64,000 bases of DNA. It comes from Ciborinia camelliae. Lineage: Eukaryota > Ascomycota > Leotiomycetes > Helotiales > Sclerotiniaceae. The translations under genes were made by a program, and so were the position numbers. Below are positions 11,626 through 22,698 of the stretch, piece after piece (the stretch's first letter is position 1; every line of letters starts with the position of its first letter). The stretch is from contig JANPYM010000012.1 in assembly GCA_025890175.1 (NCBI GenBank), positions 1,962,677 through 2,026,676 on the forward strand. Direction: 5' to 3'. The notes below the pieces were generated by a model. The model was not told the DNA's origin, did not search any database, and saw nothing but the letters and a program-made list of their open reading frames with translations.

Positions 11626-14318
11626 TTATTCATTCGCCGGATTGAACATACAATAATCGACATTTTTATTCTGAGCAAACCCACCATTATTGCCCCTCCA
11701 CAGGGGAAAATCCCGCGCCTTCCCACTGCCGCCAAAAACCGCAAAACTCAAGATGAAAACCATGACTTGGGTGCCCCCATCCAACGCCGCACTGATGAGA
11801 TAATTCCACTTCACGAAATAGCTGGGGCGGTATTTCCGCAGATAATACTGCGCGAAGAATCCGAGGGCGAAGTATGATGTGATGGAGGCATTGACGCCGA
11901 CGAAGAGCCAACCCATGTACCAGAGGATGATGGAAAGATTGATGTAGTTGAAGAATTCGATTTTGGTTTTCTTGTAGAGGAGCCAGAAGGGAACGGGCAC
12001 GAGGAAGCCGACGAGGTAGGCGATGGTTACCCATTGGTACCGTGCGCCGATAGAGAACATGTCGCCGGCGATGGACCATGCGATGGCTAGGGTATTATAT
12101 TGTTGGACATTTTGTCCCGACCAGATGTTGGATCCTTCGATGGAAGTGAGGATGTCGAATTGGTTTGTAACGATGGTTTTCATCATGATATAATTGAAGA
12201 TGGCACCAATGACGGCACCTAACATTTGGGCTGTGAAGGTTGCTTTGGGGGAGAGATGGACCAGTTGGGCCACCTTTAAATCACGGGCTAGCCATTGGCC
12301 TTGTTGGACGCCGTTGAAGCCGAAGACCGTGAAATACATGTTTGCGAGAGGTTTTCCGGGGTGCATGTAACCAGCGACCATTTGGATGATGGGTTGTTGG
12401 TTGAATTGAAATCCTGTGATGCCATACTACGACTCTGTTAGCATTGTGTGATGAGGTGATGAAGAGCAACATACCTGTGCACCGAAGAAAAGAATAAAGA
12501 CGGCGGCGAAAAGGTTGGAGATGAGGTATCCCCACCAAGGAAGTGTAGATTTGCAACCATAACAAGTAGCCAAGCCAACGACAAAGCTCACTACTAGGAC
12601 ATTGGCATACCACCAATTGGGTACTTCTTCGTATCCATTTGAGACCATTAACTTGTAATGAGGGTCCATATCCGGATTGGCAAGAACTTCTCTTTTGTGC
12701 TCTTCCTTCGATTTCTGATTCTTCCAGAATACCCAGAAAGATGGCTCAAAGACTTTCTTAAGATTAGTGGGCGAGAGAAAGTACCATCCGGCTTTGACAT
12801 CATCATAGTTCCATAGGAACATATGGACCATCGTTGCTGTCAATCCCATATTGGTTGTAATAAGGTATGCGACATATGTTCCTGTGAGATAGGGGATGCC
12901 ATTTTCAGTCAAACCAGCCTTGCTAATCTCATTTTTGGCATCTAATATGAGAGAGAGATTATATTCGGCATAAACTGTGGCGTTGGAGCTGTTGTCAAAG
13001 AGTAATTGTGCAAGGAAGGGGAAATTTCCAGACTCCCACACATTTCCATAATAAATACCCATAAACAGGACAATGCAAAGAAGGTATCCGATCATGCTGT
13101 TGGTAAGAGTGTATAAAGGCATCCATAGTGGGGATCCTAGACTAGCGATATACTGCCAATCAAAACTGAGAGATAGGAATCCGAGGCCTTCATTGCCTTG
13201 GGAGCCACCAAACAAATTTGTGAACAGGAGGCTATTCTGTTTAGCGAGGCAGAAGATCGAGACCCCTTGAAGGAGGGGAAACATATACTCTGGGATGATT
13301 TCCCACACGAATATTATGGAAAAAACAATGCAGAATACTTTTAACCGGAAATAAGTCTCCTTTTTATCGCGATGAAGTGTCTCAAACAAGGAGACGACGG
13401 GAATATTAATCGGCCATAACATGCGTGTGGGTTGGACAAGGACGTGTCTGAGCAGACCAGCAATTCCAAAGCCAAGAAGTTGAGATGATATAACGAGGAA
13501 AATTGCAGCTCCAGGGCTAGGATCCACTATGAACAAGTTCGTGTTAGCAACCATCTATTGAAAGTGGCTTTTTGCAGGAAGTGGAATTCTTCAAGCAACA
13601 TAGGGTTAGTTGGACATTGGGAAAGGTAAAACAAAAAGAGACGCTGATCTTACTATTATAATATAACCTTTGAGCGGCAAGAATCTCTGTTGAGACAGCA
13701 TTTGTAGCCGACGCCGAGGCCATGATGACGATGAATCCATGTTCTTTAGAATTGAAAGGCTGCGGATTCAAGAATCGACCAATCTTGCCCTTGCGGGGTA
13801 TACAGAATGCCAATAATTCTCCGAGAATATAACCAACGACCGTTAGGAAAACGACTGAAACGTATATAGCTTGAGGCTTGAAGTAATAAATTTCCTGGAG
13901 GACCGAGGCAAACACTGCCAATCCACATCCTAATGATATTGTTAGCTAGGTAATCAACATTGGCGGCATACGGTAGATATTGATAATACTTACCAATGAA
14001 GAATGCGCGAGCTGTCCAAGGATTCAAGGATGGGTCATCATCGACATGAAGGACGTGAGTGACGAGATCTTTAGCGTCAGTAACCACAATGGTTTCGCCG
14101 AAATGATCTTCTTTTGCGGCATCGAACTTTTCGATGGAAGTATGGGATTCAACTTCGTATGTATTTTTCTCTATATCTGTAGCAGAGGAGTTGCCTTGAG
14201 TTTGGTATGGGTCACTTGTGCTAGAAGCAGCAATTTCACTGAGTTGTCCGTGTCTCGAGAAACTGGTGTCTGTACCCGCCCGAGTGAAGCCCGGGCGATG
14301 AGTTGGTTTCATCTCCAT
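11626..14318 (-). CDS. OPT family oligopeptide transporter
   Basis: Proton-coupled uptake of tetra/pentapeptides or related substrates such as glutathione across the plasma membrane. Exons 14318-13994, 13929-13654, 13526-12475 and 12426-11626 join in frame to 817 residues, normal for the family. The first ATG in frame is at 14318. The N-terminal 90 residues are hydrophilic and predicted cytosolic. The OPT signature NPQPFNSKEHGFIVIMAS is in exon 2. The second half has the conserved block HPGKPLANMYFTVFGFNGVQ and many hydrophobic segments, for example WVTIAYLVGFLVPVPFWLLY. The C-terminus ends in FPLWRGNNGG and a short tail. Substrate cannot be read from sequence. Confidence 0.95.
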
Positions 14319-16762
14319 GATGATTGCTGATGATGTTTCACGATCCAAAGACAGATACTGCTAGAAAGAGAATGAAAGTTGTACCTTGGGAGAGAGTTGA
14401 GCGATCTTAAGTAAACTTACACATTGGAGCTGACACACTATCCCTAGACGTGTCGTATCTTGACCGTTAGAGGCATCCAATGATGTCAATACGAAGTCGA
14501 CAAACAAATACACCATGCAAATGTAGTATTCACCGACAGCCACCTCTACTATTTAGTCGTGGAAAATTTCTGGATGGCTGTAATTTTCAAGGTTGTCAAT
14601 CTCTTCACGATGATAAATTAACTCATACCGATAGACCGGATAAATATCATAAGGTCGCTTGATACGAAATGCAGTCTGCTAGATGGCCGATAGATGATAT
14701 TGAATGAGGAGATACGACTTATCATACCTCAATTTGGAGTAGGCGAGTATCCAATTATCTCCCATGTTCATGCGCTTTCTAACGCACGTTGGAAGGACAT
14801 CGTGTAACAGCAACGAAGCTTTACAGCTCCCGTCAGAAGTAATGGGTGCGCCGATATCACTGTTTTGCACACCTTCCTAATGAGGTTAAGGATGTCAAGC
14901 TGGGGAAATGCACAAAAAAACGTCAGAAGCTTAAGAAAAGCTTAAGAAAAGCTTAAGAAAAGCTTAAGAAAAGCTTAAGAAAAGCTTAATCAGGTGTATT
15001 AAAGCTTGTCTTGCGCCACCAACATTAAAGAAAGCATGCGCGACAGATAAGTGAAACCGAAACCAATGGTCAATGGTATTGTAAGAGTTCAAATGACCCC
15101 GCCTCCCCGCCCAAAAAATGAAGGGGCTTTCAGGAGGCGATCTTTTGCTGTGCGGGGTAGTACGAAAAAATCCCTCACTTGACGAGATTGAATGAACTTT
15201 TCTCGAATTTGAGAGGATTCACAGGGTCTTGTCGCGCGGGCGAAATTATTTCCGCTGTATTGAACCACGTCATGTTCTGAACCTTCAGTGAGGGCATTTT
15301 GATCCCAACCTTACAAGACTTGTTCAGATACAACTAGCTAGCTAGCCAAACCACTGATACCAGTGTGCTTAAAGAATTCGGTTGATGACTTGTATTACGC
15401 GAGTCAGCCAATGTGGTCTGAGATAGGCGACAAATAAAGCCGATGCTGACACTGTATTTGTATCAACATAAGCACATAAAGAATAATGCTCTTGCGAGAT
15501 ATAAAGATAGGCTGCGCCGCAACAGGGGCAAGCTGCACAACCGCAAAAAAATCATCACTTCTTATCTTTCAAACATCGAACTTGCAGAACCTTCATACCG
15601 AAATATGGATGGATGTATGGAATTTGACTTCAAAGCCACAGCATAGAAGTCAAATGCAAGCTCAATCTTTTCACATGCCAGACCGAAACTGAACATTTGG
15701 TTGGTGGGTTGTTCTAGCAAGCACATCTGCTCCGTGGGGCAGCCCAATTTGTTGTTTAATCGAACACCTGGAGGAAGTTGAGTTGCCATTCCTTTCTTGG
15801 GAAGATACATGACATGGCGAAAGAGAAGGATGGTTGGAAGATATAGAATTTGCGTGGGATGTGTCAATAAGCGGTCTGGAGGCTGAGCATAATTTCAGAT
15901 TTTTGGTTTCCCTAGGGACCAATCATAATGTAATACAGATTCCAAGCCTCGATTTTCGTGAGTTTAACGGATACCCCGCTGAGGCTTAAATTCGAGGTTT
16001 GATTTCCAAATTTACTGGTCCAGTCTCAAAGTTCAAGCTCCAACGGTCCCCGCATTCCCGTGGGCTTAGATGGAGATTTTTCAGCCAATCAATGGGCGGG
16101 TATTGGAGATCTAAATCCTTTTCCATTAAGAATGGTTTGGTGATAGTATTTCTCAAAATTGACGAGCCCAATGTACAAAGTTCGAATGAAAACAGCTGTA
16201 GGAATTTAGCGGGGTAGGTGAATGAGGGGTTGCTACTTCCTCCTGGGGAAGACAGCATGAGCTATTAGGTATCTATTAAGTTCGTCGCTGAGTTTTCATA
16301 TGTATCTATTGCGGGCTCGGTGAGGGTATCAAGTTTCTCCCAGCCGAGGATTATTGTCTGTCGCTCTTTCCTTCTAGGTAAAATACCATGCAACATTTGC
16401 TTTCTATTTGTGTTTCACACGGGACATGTGAGCTAGTGCTTTGGTGGAGTAAACAAAAAGAGTCGTCCTTTCCTCCCGTGAACGATGTTTGGACTTTCCG
16501 AGTCTATAAATTCCTCTCAAAGACCAAGATTTCTTCTTTTCCATCCCATAAATCACGATACAGAGTGCGAAACTCAAGCCGCAAATCCATTTCATCGTGG
16601 ATTTTTGAATTTCTGGTTGTGCGTTTGCTTGCTTGCTTATTAGAGCTCGCACTTTCAATTGCATCAAATCCTCCACAAATCTCTTGCTTGTTTTCTTGCT
16701 GTACACCTCACAACTCATTCTACAAATACCATTAACACAAATCTCAATAACCACTGGTAGCC
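14319..16762. other. Intergenic stretch with an 11-bp tandem repeat
   Basis: No supported gene between the diverging transporter and hydrophobin genes. It has the AAGCTTAAGAA array at 14927-14989 and an unusually G/C-rich patch near 15095-15140 with CCCCGCC and AGGGG boxes, the latter resembling stress-response elements. A TATAAAT at about 16505 lies 250 bp before the hydrophobin ATG. Confidence 0.55.
14927..14989. repeat. AAGCTTAAGAA tandem repeat
   Basis: Five perfect 11-bp copies followed by a partial one (AAGCTTAA). Each unit carries an AAGCTT site and the near-palindrome AGCTTAAG. It lies about 600 bp upstream of the OPT transporter start. Confidence 0.95.
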
Positions 16763-17450
16763 ATGCACTCCACCCTCGTCTTCCTCGTTCTCGCTCCTTT
16801 ACTCTTCCCCACCCTGATTCTCGCAGCTCCAACACCCTCCCTCTTCCAACTCCTCGACAGTATCATAAATACTACCATTACAGCCTCGACCCTCAATTCT
16901 CCTCCCCCTCAAGCTTTGATGACCACTGTACACTCGGAGGAGTGTGTAGATGTTAATCAAGGAGCGTTGATGTGTTGTCCCGCCATTTTTGATGGTGATC
17001 AACCGGTTGTTGTGGAGGCGGCGCAAATGTTTCATCTCGTGCTGAATCCGAATAGTATCAATGGGATTGGTTGTAAGTGTCCTTTTCTCCTACCCGTTTC
17101 TTTGATTTTATTTGGGTGGGTAGTAGAAGGGGGCATAGAGGAGGAGGAGATGAAGAAGGTTGGGGGTGGATAGAGAGGAAAGTTATTGGATGTGAGCTAA
17201 TGATACGATTTGGTGCTATAGGCAGGAGTTTAAATGATGGTGAATATTGTCCAGTATTGGAGCATAGACTTTGTTGTCAGGTTACGGATTTGGTATGTGT
17301 TATTCCCAAGATCTGCTTTTCGTTTGAGGGGGTGGCATTGATGGAGAAATGTAATGGAATCAGGTTAGATGGTTGCTAATGATTGTGATTGTGTGATAGA
17401 TGGTTATACCACTTGTTAGTTTGGCCATGTGGTGTCATAATGCGGAGTAA
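16763..17450 (+). CDS. Hydrophobin, eight-cysteine type
   Basis: Small secreted amphipathic protein that would coat aerial hyphae or spores. Exons 16763-17072, 17222-17292 and 17400-17450 give 143 residues. A strong signal peptide (about 1-22, ending LILAAP) is followed by the eight-cysteine order C, CC, C, C, CC, C: Cys in SEECVD, the pair in LMCCPA, one Cys restored across intron 1, one in GEYCPV, the pair in LCCQV and the last in MWCHNAE. Spacings are roughly 9, 31, 8, 7 and 16. The long gap before the third Cys block is class I-like, but C4 to CC is wider than the usual 5. Reading through the second donor site would add four Cys residues and break the pattern, so the intron is preferred. 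Confidence 0.8.
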
Positions 17451-17853
17451 TTATTGTTTGGTGATAGAGGCTTGATCATTGGTATGGAGCTGGTAATGGA
17501 TGCTATATGAGGTTAATTCACGGATGGGGATGAGATGAAAAGGACGATCGGGGAGAAATTTTCACGGACAATTGCTTGATCATATGATTCACCCGCTGGA
17601 ACTAGGCTGGGGTTCATTGCTACGTTTGCTTCAAATATGCATACAAAATGTTGCTTATATTGCTGGAAGATTGCTGGAATCTTTTGGGATGTATGCAAGA
17701 GTTATTGACATGATCCTCCCTTTACTCTGGTATTTGAAACCAACTCTGATAAAGCAATCAAGAAAACTACCAGTGAACCATCACTGATTTTATTGAAGGT
17801 GTAAACAATCTGAAGTGCGCCTGGCATAAGTTATCACAGACAGCAGAATCGCA

Positions 17854-18225
17854 TCATTCGACCTTGTTTGCTCTAGCAAGATGGCGATATTGATGATTAT
17901 AGGTTTGCGCAACTACAACCCTAGCCCCATCTTCTTGTCCTTTGCAGCAGCTATAGGAAAGGCCAAAGTGTGTTTGAGAAGACCAGGACTTGGACTTAAT
18001 GCTGCGAGGCGTTCTTGGGCTTCCCAAGGCGCGACACGGTATGTTTTGATTACCCGATGGCGGGTAATTGTATTGAGAGGCCGACAAAGAAGATGAGTCT
18101 CGCTCGCTTTTTGTAAGCTTTGCAAGTTTTGCGAGCTTGTATGATTGCGAAGACGAAGATGACGAGGCTGTTTCAAAGACTCGTGCCGATGAATTTTTAA
18201 TGCTGGCGGTGGAGAATTGAATCAT
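17854..18225 (-). CDS. Possible small Ser-rich hypothetical protein
   Basis: A 123-codon frame starting with a true ATG at 18225. The product starts MIQFSTASIKNSSARVFE, then a run of Ser and a Lys/Leu segment (YKLAKLAKLTK), with no signal peptide or known domain. A TATAAATA box (minus strand, 18288-18295) lies 63 bp ahead of the ATG, which favours a transcribed unit. Part is overlapped by another open minus frame, so coding status is unsure. Confidence 0.3.
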   Translation of the reverse strand: MIQFSTASIKNSSARVFETASSSSSSQSYKLAKLAKLTKSERDSSSLSASQYNYPPSGNQNIPCRALGSPRTPRSIKSKSWSSQTHFGLSYSCCKGQEDGARVVVAQTYNHQYRHLARANKVE

Positions 18226-19576
18226 CTCTCAAATCAAAGATAATAATGCTGATGGCGGTGGCAGCGACCGGAACTTGAAGCCATACCTATTTATAAGATT
18301 TCTACGACGTAGGCCACGGAGCAGGTAGTATTTGCGTTCCGCAGAACTGCAGATTTACACACTCGATGGCAGCCCATTTTTCTTCTTGAATCAAAACCTG
18401 CAAGGGCTAAGTCGATTTGAAATCGATACGGCCGTTGAAGTCAGCATTTCTGTTGACTGTGTGGATGCCATTGCTGGTGGGAAGAAAAGGGGGAGGAAAC
18501 CAGCAGTACTACTAGGTAGGTACATCATCTGCATTTATCGTCACTATTGTGTGATTGGTCAATTGTCATACGAAGACGACAAAAAGGAATAGAGACTTCC
18601 TGGCTAGTTCGACCGGTTTCAGATGGGTCAGGACCCTTGACATTCTAGTGGAAGTGGGAATTTTCGGGAAGTTGCGGGCTCGATATTGAATTGGACCTTC
18701 CTTTACAAATCCTGCCAATATTGAAGGCAATATTCCTCGACATTCAAGCCAACGAAGTTTTTGGAAGTTGTTTTTGAAATTCCATTGATAGATTTGAGTT
18801 TTCTGACATCGATTGAGGGTTCTTTTGTTCTACCCATGATTTTGATGGGAGCCAGTGCAAAGAAACCTTGGTAGTTTTATAGACATTATGCCGCTAGTCG
18901 TAAGGTTAACAGTCACTGTGACCCTGCCGCTCAGTGCATTATTCCCAATAATCATATAATACTGATACGAGTAGGCATTGGGGCTCTCCAAATCTCTTCT
19001 CGGTCAAGTCAATCTCTCAATAGCCGAAGCCGCGGTCCCGAGTAAGCCGTTGTAGAACTTTCTCTGAGACGCAAGGATGGCGGGAACTCCATTTGCTTTG
19101 GATGACTTTGTATCTCCCGCGTGAGTCGTGTTGGAGATGGATCGACCTCATTGCTTGGTGCAATAAACTTTCATATCTCGAAAAGAAATACTATATTACT
19201 TCAACGTAGTGATGCCAGAATTGTGACTTGTGGTTTATGGGAGTCCATGAGATGTTTGATTCGTGGATTGCCTAGCTCCCACACCACCACCACCAATGAA
19301 ACCATCACCATATTCCTCTAGATTTATCCATTAATAATGATAATGATACAGAATAGAAAAGTCGTGGACTTTATACAATTTTTCAATCCCCAACTCTCTC
19401 GCCTTCACCCGCGAACTTTTCAGCATTACCATGGGAAAGGGTCGGGGTTATTGTCATGTCCATAACAAACAAACCCAAAGCCACGGGTGCTACCAATTTC
19501 ACGGTCCTTCACGATAACCTGAACTGATATTACCGGTTTCTTATTATGAGGTTGGCAATGACGAAAGATTCCAGAT

Positions 19577-20144
19577 GGATAACGACTTTTAGGGTTTTAT
19601 TTGTACTTTGGTAGTATAAATGACGAGTGATTGATTGACCGGCTAGTCTGCGGATGTGGAAAATGAAGACTTAACTTCAGACACAACCCATCTAGATTAG
19701 ATGCCTGCTTCCTCGTGAACTATTTGCATACTTTGAAGGTGCTAGTTCTCTTGGTAGGTGGATATAGAATGCAATAGAGCGCATCTTCGGTACTCGTCGC
19801 GCAGACTCTTCTTCTTCTTCATGTCTTCGGCTTGAATAGCTCTACCAAGACCCCCTCTACCCTCATCGTATTCCTCACGGTGCTCATCGCGCACTTGACC
19901 GCCAGAATTTCCACGTCCATATATCTGCCTCCTAAAATTCAGCATCAAAATCTGTTCTGATGATACGCTCATCGAACGTTGACAGTTTCCAAAAGACCAC
20001 AAGTCCATGATGAGTTGTGAGATTGTATTGGGGCTCGGGTGATAGTAGCAATTCTTGCGAGTCCATCAATGTTCCGAAATGACCCCAAGTTCAGGATGAC
20101 TTTCAGGATTGTATTTGTACTTTGGTGGCATAAAAGGCTAGTGG
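19577..20144. repeat. Diverged direct repeat, two copies (possibly three)
   Basis: Copy A at about 19577-19628 and copy B at about 20093-20144 share TATTTGTACTTTGGT and flanking matches (ATGACTTT/AACGACTTTT before it, GGCTAGTG/GACGAGTG after it). A weaker third match lies at about 20000-20044 (GAGATTGTATT). Minus-strand frames next to copies A and B (ending at 19742 and 20138) encode distantly similar Lys/Asp/Tyr-rich C-termini, KKSLRDEYRR and TKSMKNDYARF. Confidence 0.5.
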
Positions 20145-20900
20145 TTGAACCGTGATAATGCGTCGTGGTAATCGGCACTTTTCTGCATCATAGTGAACCT
20201 TGCATAGTCATTCTTCATTGACTTTGTCATCTTCAACTTCTCTCGAAGCGCGAAACGGTCCTTTGTTCCGTGGGTCAGTCCCAAAAGAGTGCCGTTGACA
20301 GAGGAGATATCGGGTCTTGCCTCTTGCAACATGTTTGGCACGTTGATATACGCCAATCTTCACCAAACCATGTGCCAACCGTGGATTCGCCGAGGGTACG
20401 AGGGTACGAAATCCCCAAGTTTTTCTTCAGTATTGCGTCAAACCATGTGCCAACCGTGAATAAGCCTGGGCGATTGTTTGTGGATGAGTTGCATATGGTG
20501 ACAAAAATATCCTTCGGGGCAGACGAAGAATAGCTAACATGGTATCTTGGACAAGTCGCATGTTTGTAGCGGTGGAGTATGTGAAGTTGTCGGGCTGTGA
20601 GAAAGGCACAAGAGGTCGTTGATCTTTGTGGTTAGTGTGGTTAAGCATCTGGCTCCTAGCAGATCCAGTATGTCCATTTTGTTTCAGCCTTCGCAATACT
20701 TCTGCGATACTTCCGATACCCCATCTTGCATCTTTTCAGCCACCATACTGGTACAGGTACATATCCCTATTTCCATTTTTGATTTTGGAAGCTATCAAAT
20801 CTTCCTTGCCGCCCTACCGCAAACAGTTCAGATTTCCATGAGCTGTGTTGAACCACCCGTCTACTTGCGGAGGTTGCATTTCAAACAGATGCGTCTTCTG

Positions 20901-21887
20901 TTCCAATTAAATAACCAATCAACGATCTTCTAGTATTTGTAAACTTTCTGGTCCGCGCTATGGGCCAAAGTCACCCCTTCGTTGCACTACATGCATGGGG
21001 ATGAGAAAACCATCCGGTCGCAGGAGTCCTTGTGGGAGATACTCTGGTATTTGCAACGCCGAAGGGTGTGTTCCTTACGAGAAGGACCTATAAACAATAC
21101 CCTGGTCGTTCAGAGTCTTACCTGGGGTTGAATATCCACGAAAGTTGGAGAGTCTCTTCTTTCGGTCCAATTCAATTCTCGCTTTACAAAACACCAACCC
21201 CGCTCAAACCAACGTTCAACGGCGGATGATCGCCCAATCACAACAAGGTTCTCGAAACTTCGCAAATCAATCCTATTCAGATACCAACGAGTTCTTCCTC
21301 GCCATCCATTAATCCACCAATCCATCTGACACTGCTGCTGAATCACGGAAGAATCGTCACCTTCCAAACCCGGAATTCTGCAAACGTCTGGACCCCCACC
21401 AACTGCCCCTACAGGTTCTGTCACTCTTTCTAGCAGACCTCAATTCAGATATGCGATCCGCACTAAGTGCGCCCGCGGACATTGATTAAGGACAAGCCAA
21501 TTGCCCAACAACTGAAGGACAAACTTCTGCATTGTAATTCTCTCGGCCCTCAACAATCAGCCATTTTTCTAAAAGTCATAGAGGCCTTTCAAGTTGACAC
21601 TTAAGGTTCAAACACCCACACAGAGGTTCTTAGACTTACAATAAAGATATTCCAACAAGGTCATTACCTAGATAGTCATCAAGAGATTTTCTGCTCATTT
21701 ATTGATTTTTCTAAATGCCCCAACCAAATAATTAATGATCTTGTCATCTCTGAGCCTTTAGCTGTTGGCACATTTGTGCTAACTGGTCTTAGTAGTGTGT
21801 CTGGCCTAGGCTCCAGAATTAATCTAGACATGGAAATGCCACCAATGCCGATTTTTTCTAAACCTTCCAATTAAATAATCAATCAAC
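20901..21887. repeat. Pair of 23-bp direct repeats
   Basis: TTCCAATTAAATAACCAATC plus AAC at 20901-20923 recurs with one mismatch at 21865-21887. A related stretch with CTCATTTATTGA and TTTTCTAAAT occurs near 21698 and again near 21903. These look like parts of an old dispersed repeat. Confidence 0.6.
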
Positions 21888-22256
21888 TAGCCCTTTGCTT
21901 CTCATTTATTGACATTTTCTAAATCTCTCAAAGCATGTGGGATCTCATTGTGCAGAATATGAATATATCTGATAACCACCTACCACACTTACCACACTTA
22001 CACTCTCATCAGATCAAGTCCTGATCAGAGATAATTGTTGTTCAATAGGCATTCAGTACCCAACAGCAAACTATTGTTGGACACCTATCTCAAGAGATTT
22101 ATAAACTTTTCTGATGACATCATGTCTCTTTGTGCAAGCCCATTGTCCTGTACACTGGTGGTGTTCAGTTGGGGCAAGAACTTTTTGACAATGTATTCTT
22201 GTTCAACATCTTTTTAAGGCCACCTAGATCTCTTGTTGGATCAAGCTCAGTGTTGA

Positions 22257-22698
22257 CATATAGTTGTCTCTTTGCCTTGTCCCTTTTCCTTCGAAGCTTC
22301 CGCTACCAACAGGGAAGAAGATGAAAATTGTGCTGTTTGTGACATGGATTCATGCGGTGCCCCCTCGTACCCTCTCAAGAGTACGGAAGGACTTCGAGAA
22401 CCCCAGAGAGCGGAACTTGAAGAGAATGGCATAAGAATGATATTGAGGAGATAAATTCTCTTTTCTCCAGACACTAATCCGGAGTACATCGCAAAAGTCA
22501 CTCTAAGGTATGATATTATTGGAGCCAAAATAGAATCGAATTTCCAAGCGAAGGTTAAGAATGCAAAGAAAGCAGGGGCAGAGATTCAACCAACCTGGGG
22601 CGTTGAAATTCAAACAGGTCTGAAAACTTCCACAAGAGAAGACTTAAGACACGAATGGCAATCTCGGCACAATCAAATGATGCAGTACGCGCAGTGAA
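22257..22698 (+). pseudogene. Coding-like patch with an internal stop, unknown
   Basis: One plus frame runs from 22257 to 22698 with a single TAA at 22452-22454. Before it the product reads as a hydrophilic, Cys-containing segment (EEDENCAVCDMDSCG); after it comes a plausible helical segment (YIAKVTLRYDIIGAKIE, then FQAKVKNAKKAGAEIQPTWG) rich in charged residues. No start ATG, domain or splice structure was found and I recognise no family. It could be a gene relic, or chance in a gene-poor area. Confidence 0.25.

Noticed and set aside
14319..14348. Longer N-terminus for the OPT transporter
   Set aside because: The extra codons begin with TTG, not ATG; the first ATG in frame is at 14318.
17293..17399. 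Read-through of the second hydrophobin intron
   Set aside because: It would add four extra Cys and break the eight-Cys pattern, while the spliced version ends with the expected single Cys.
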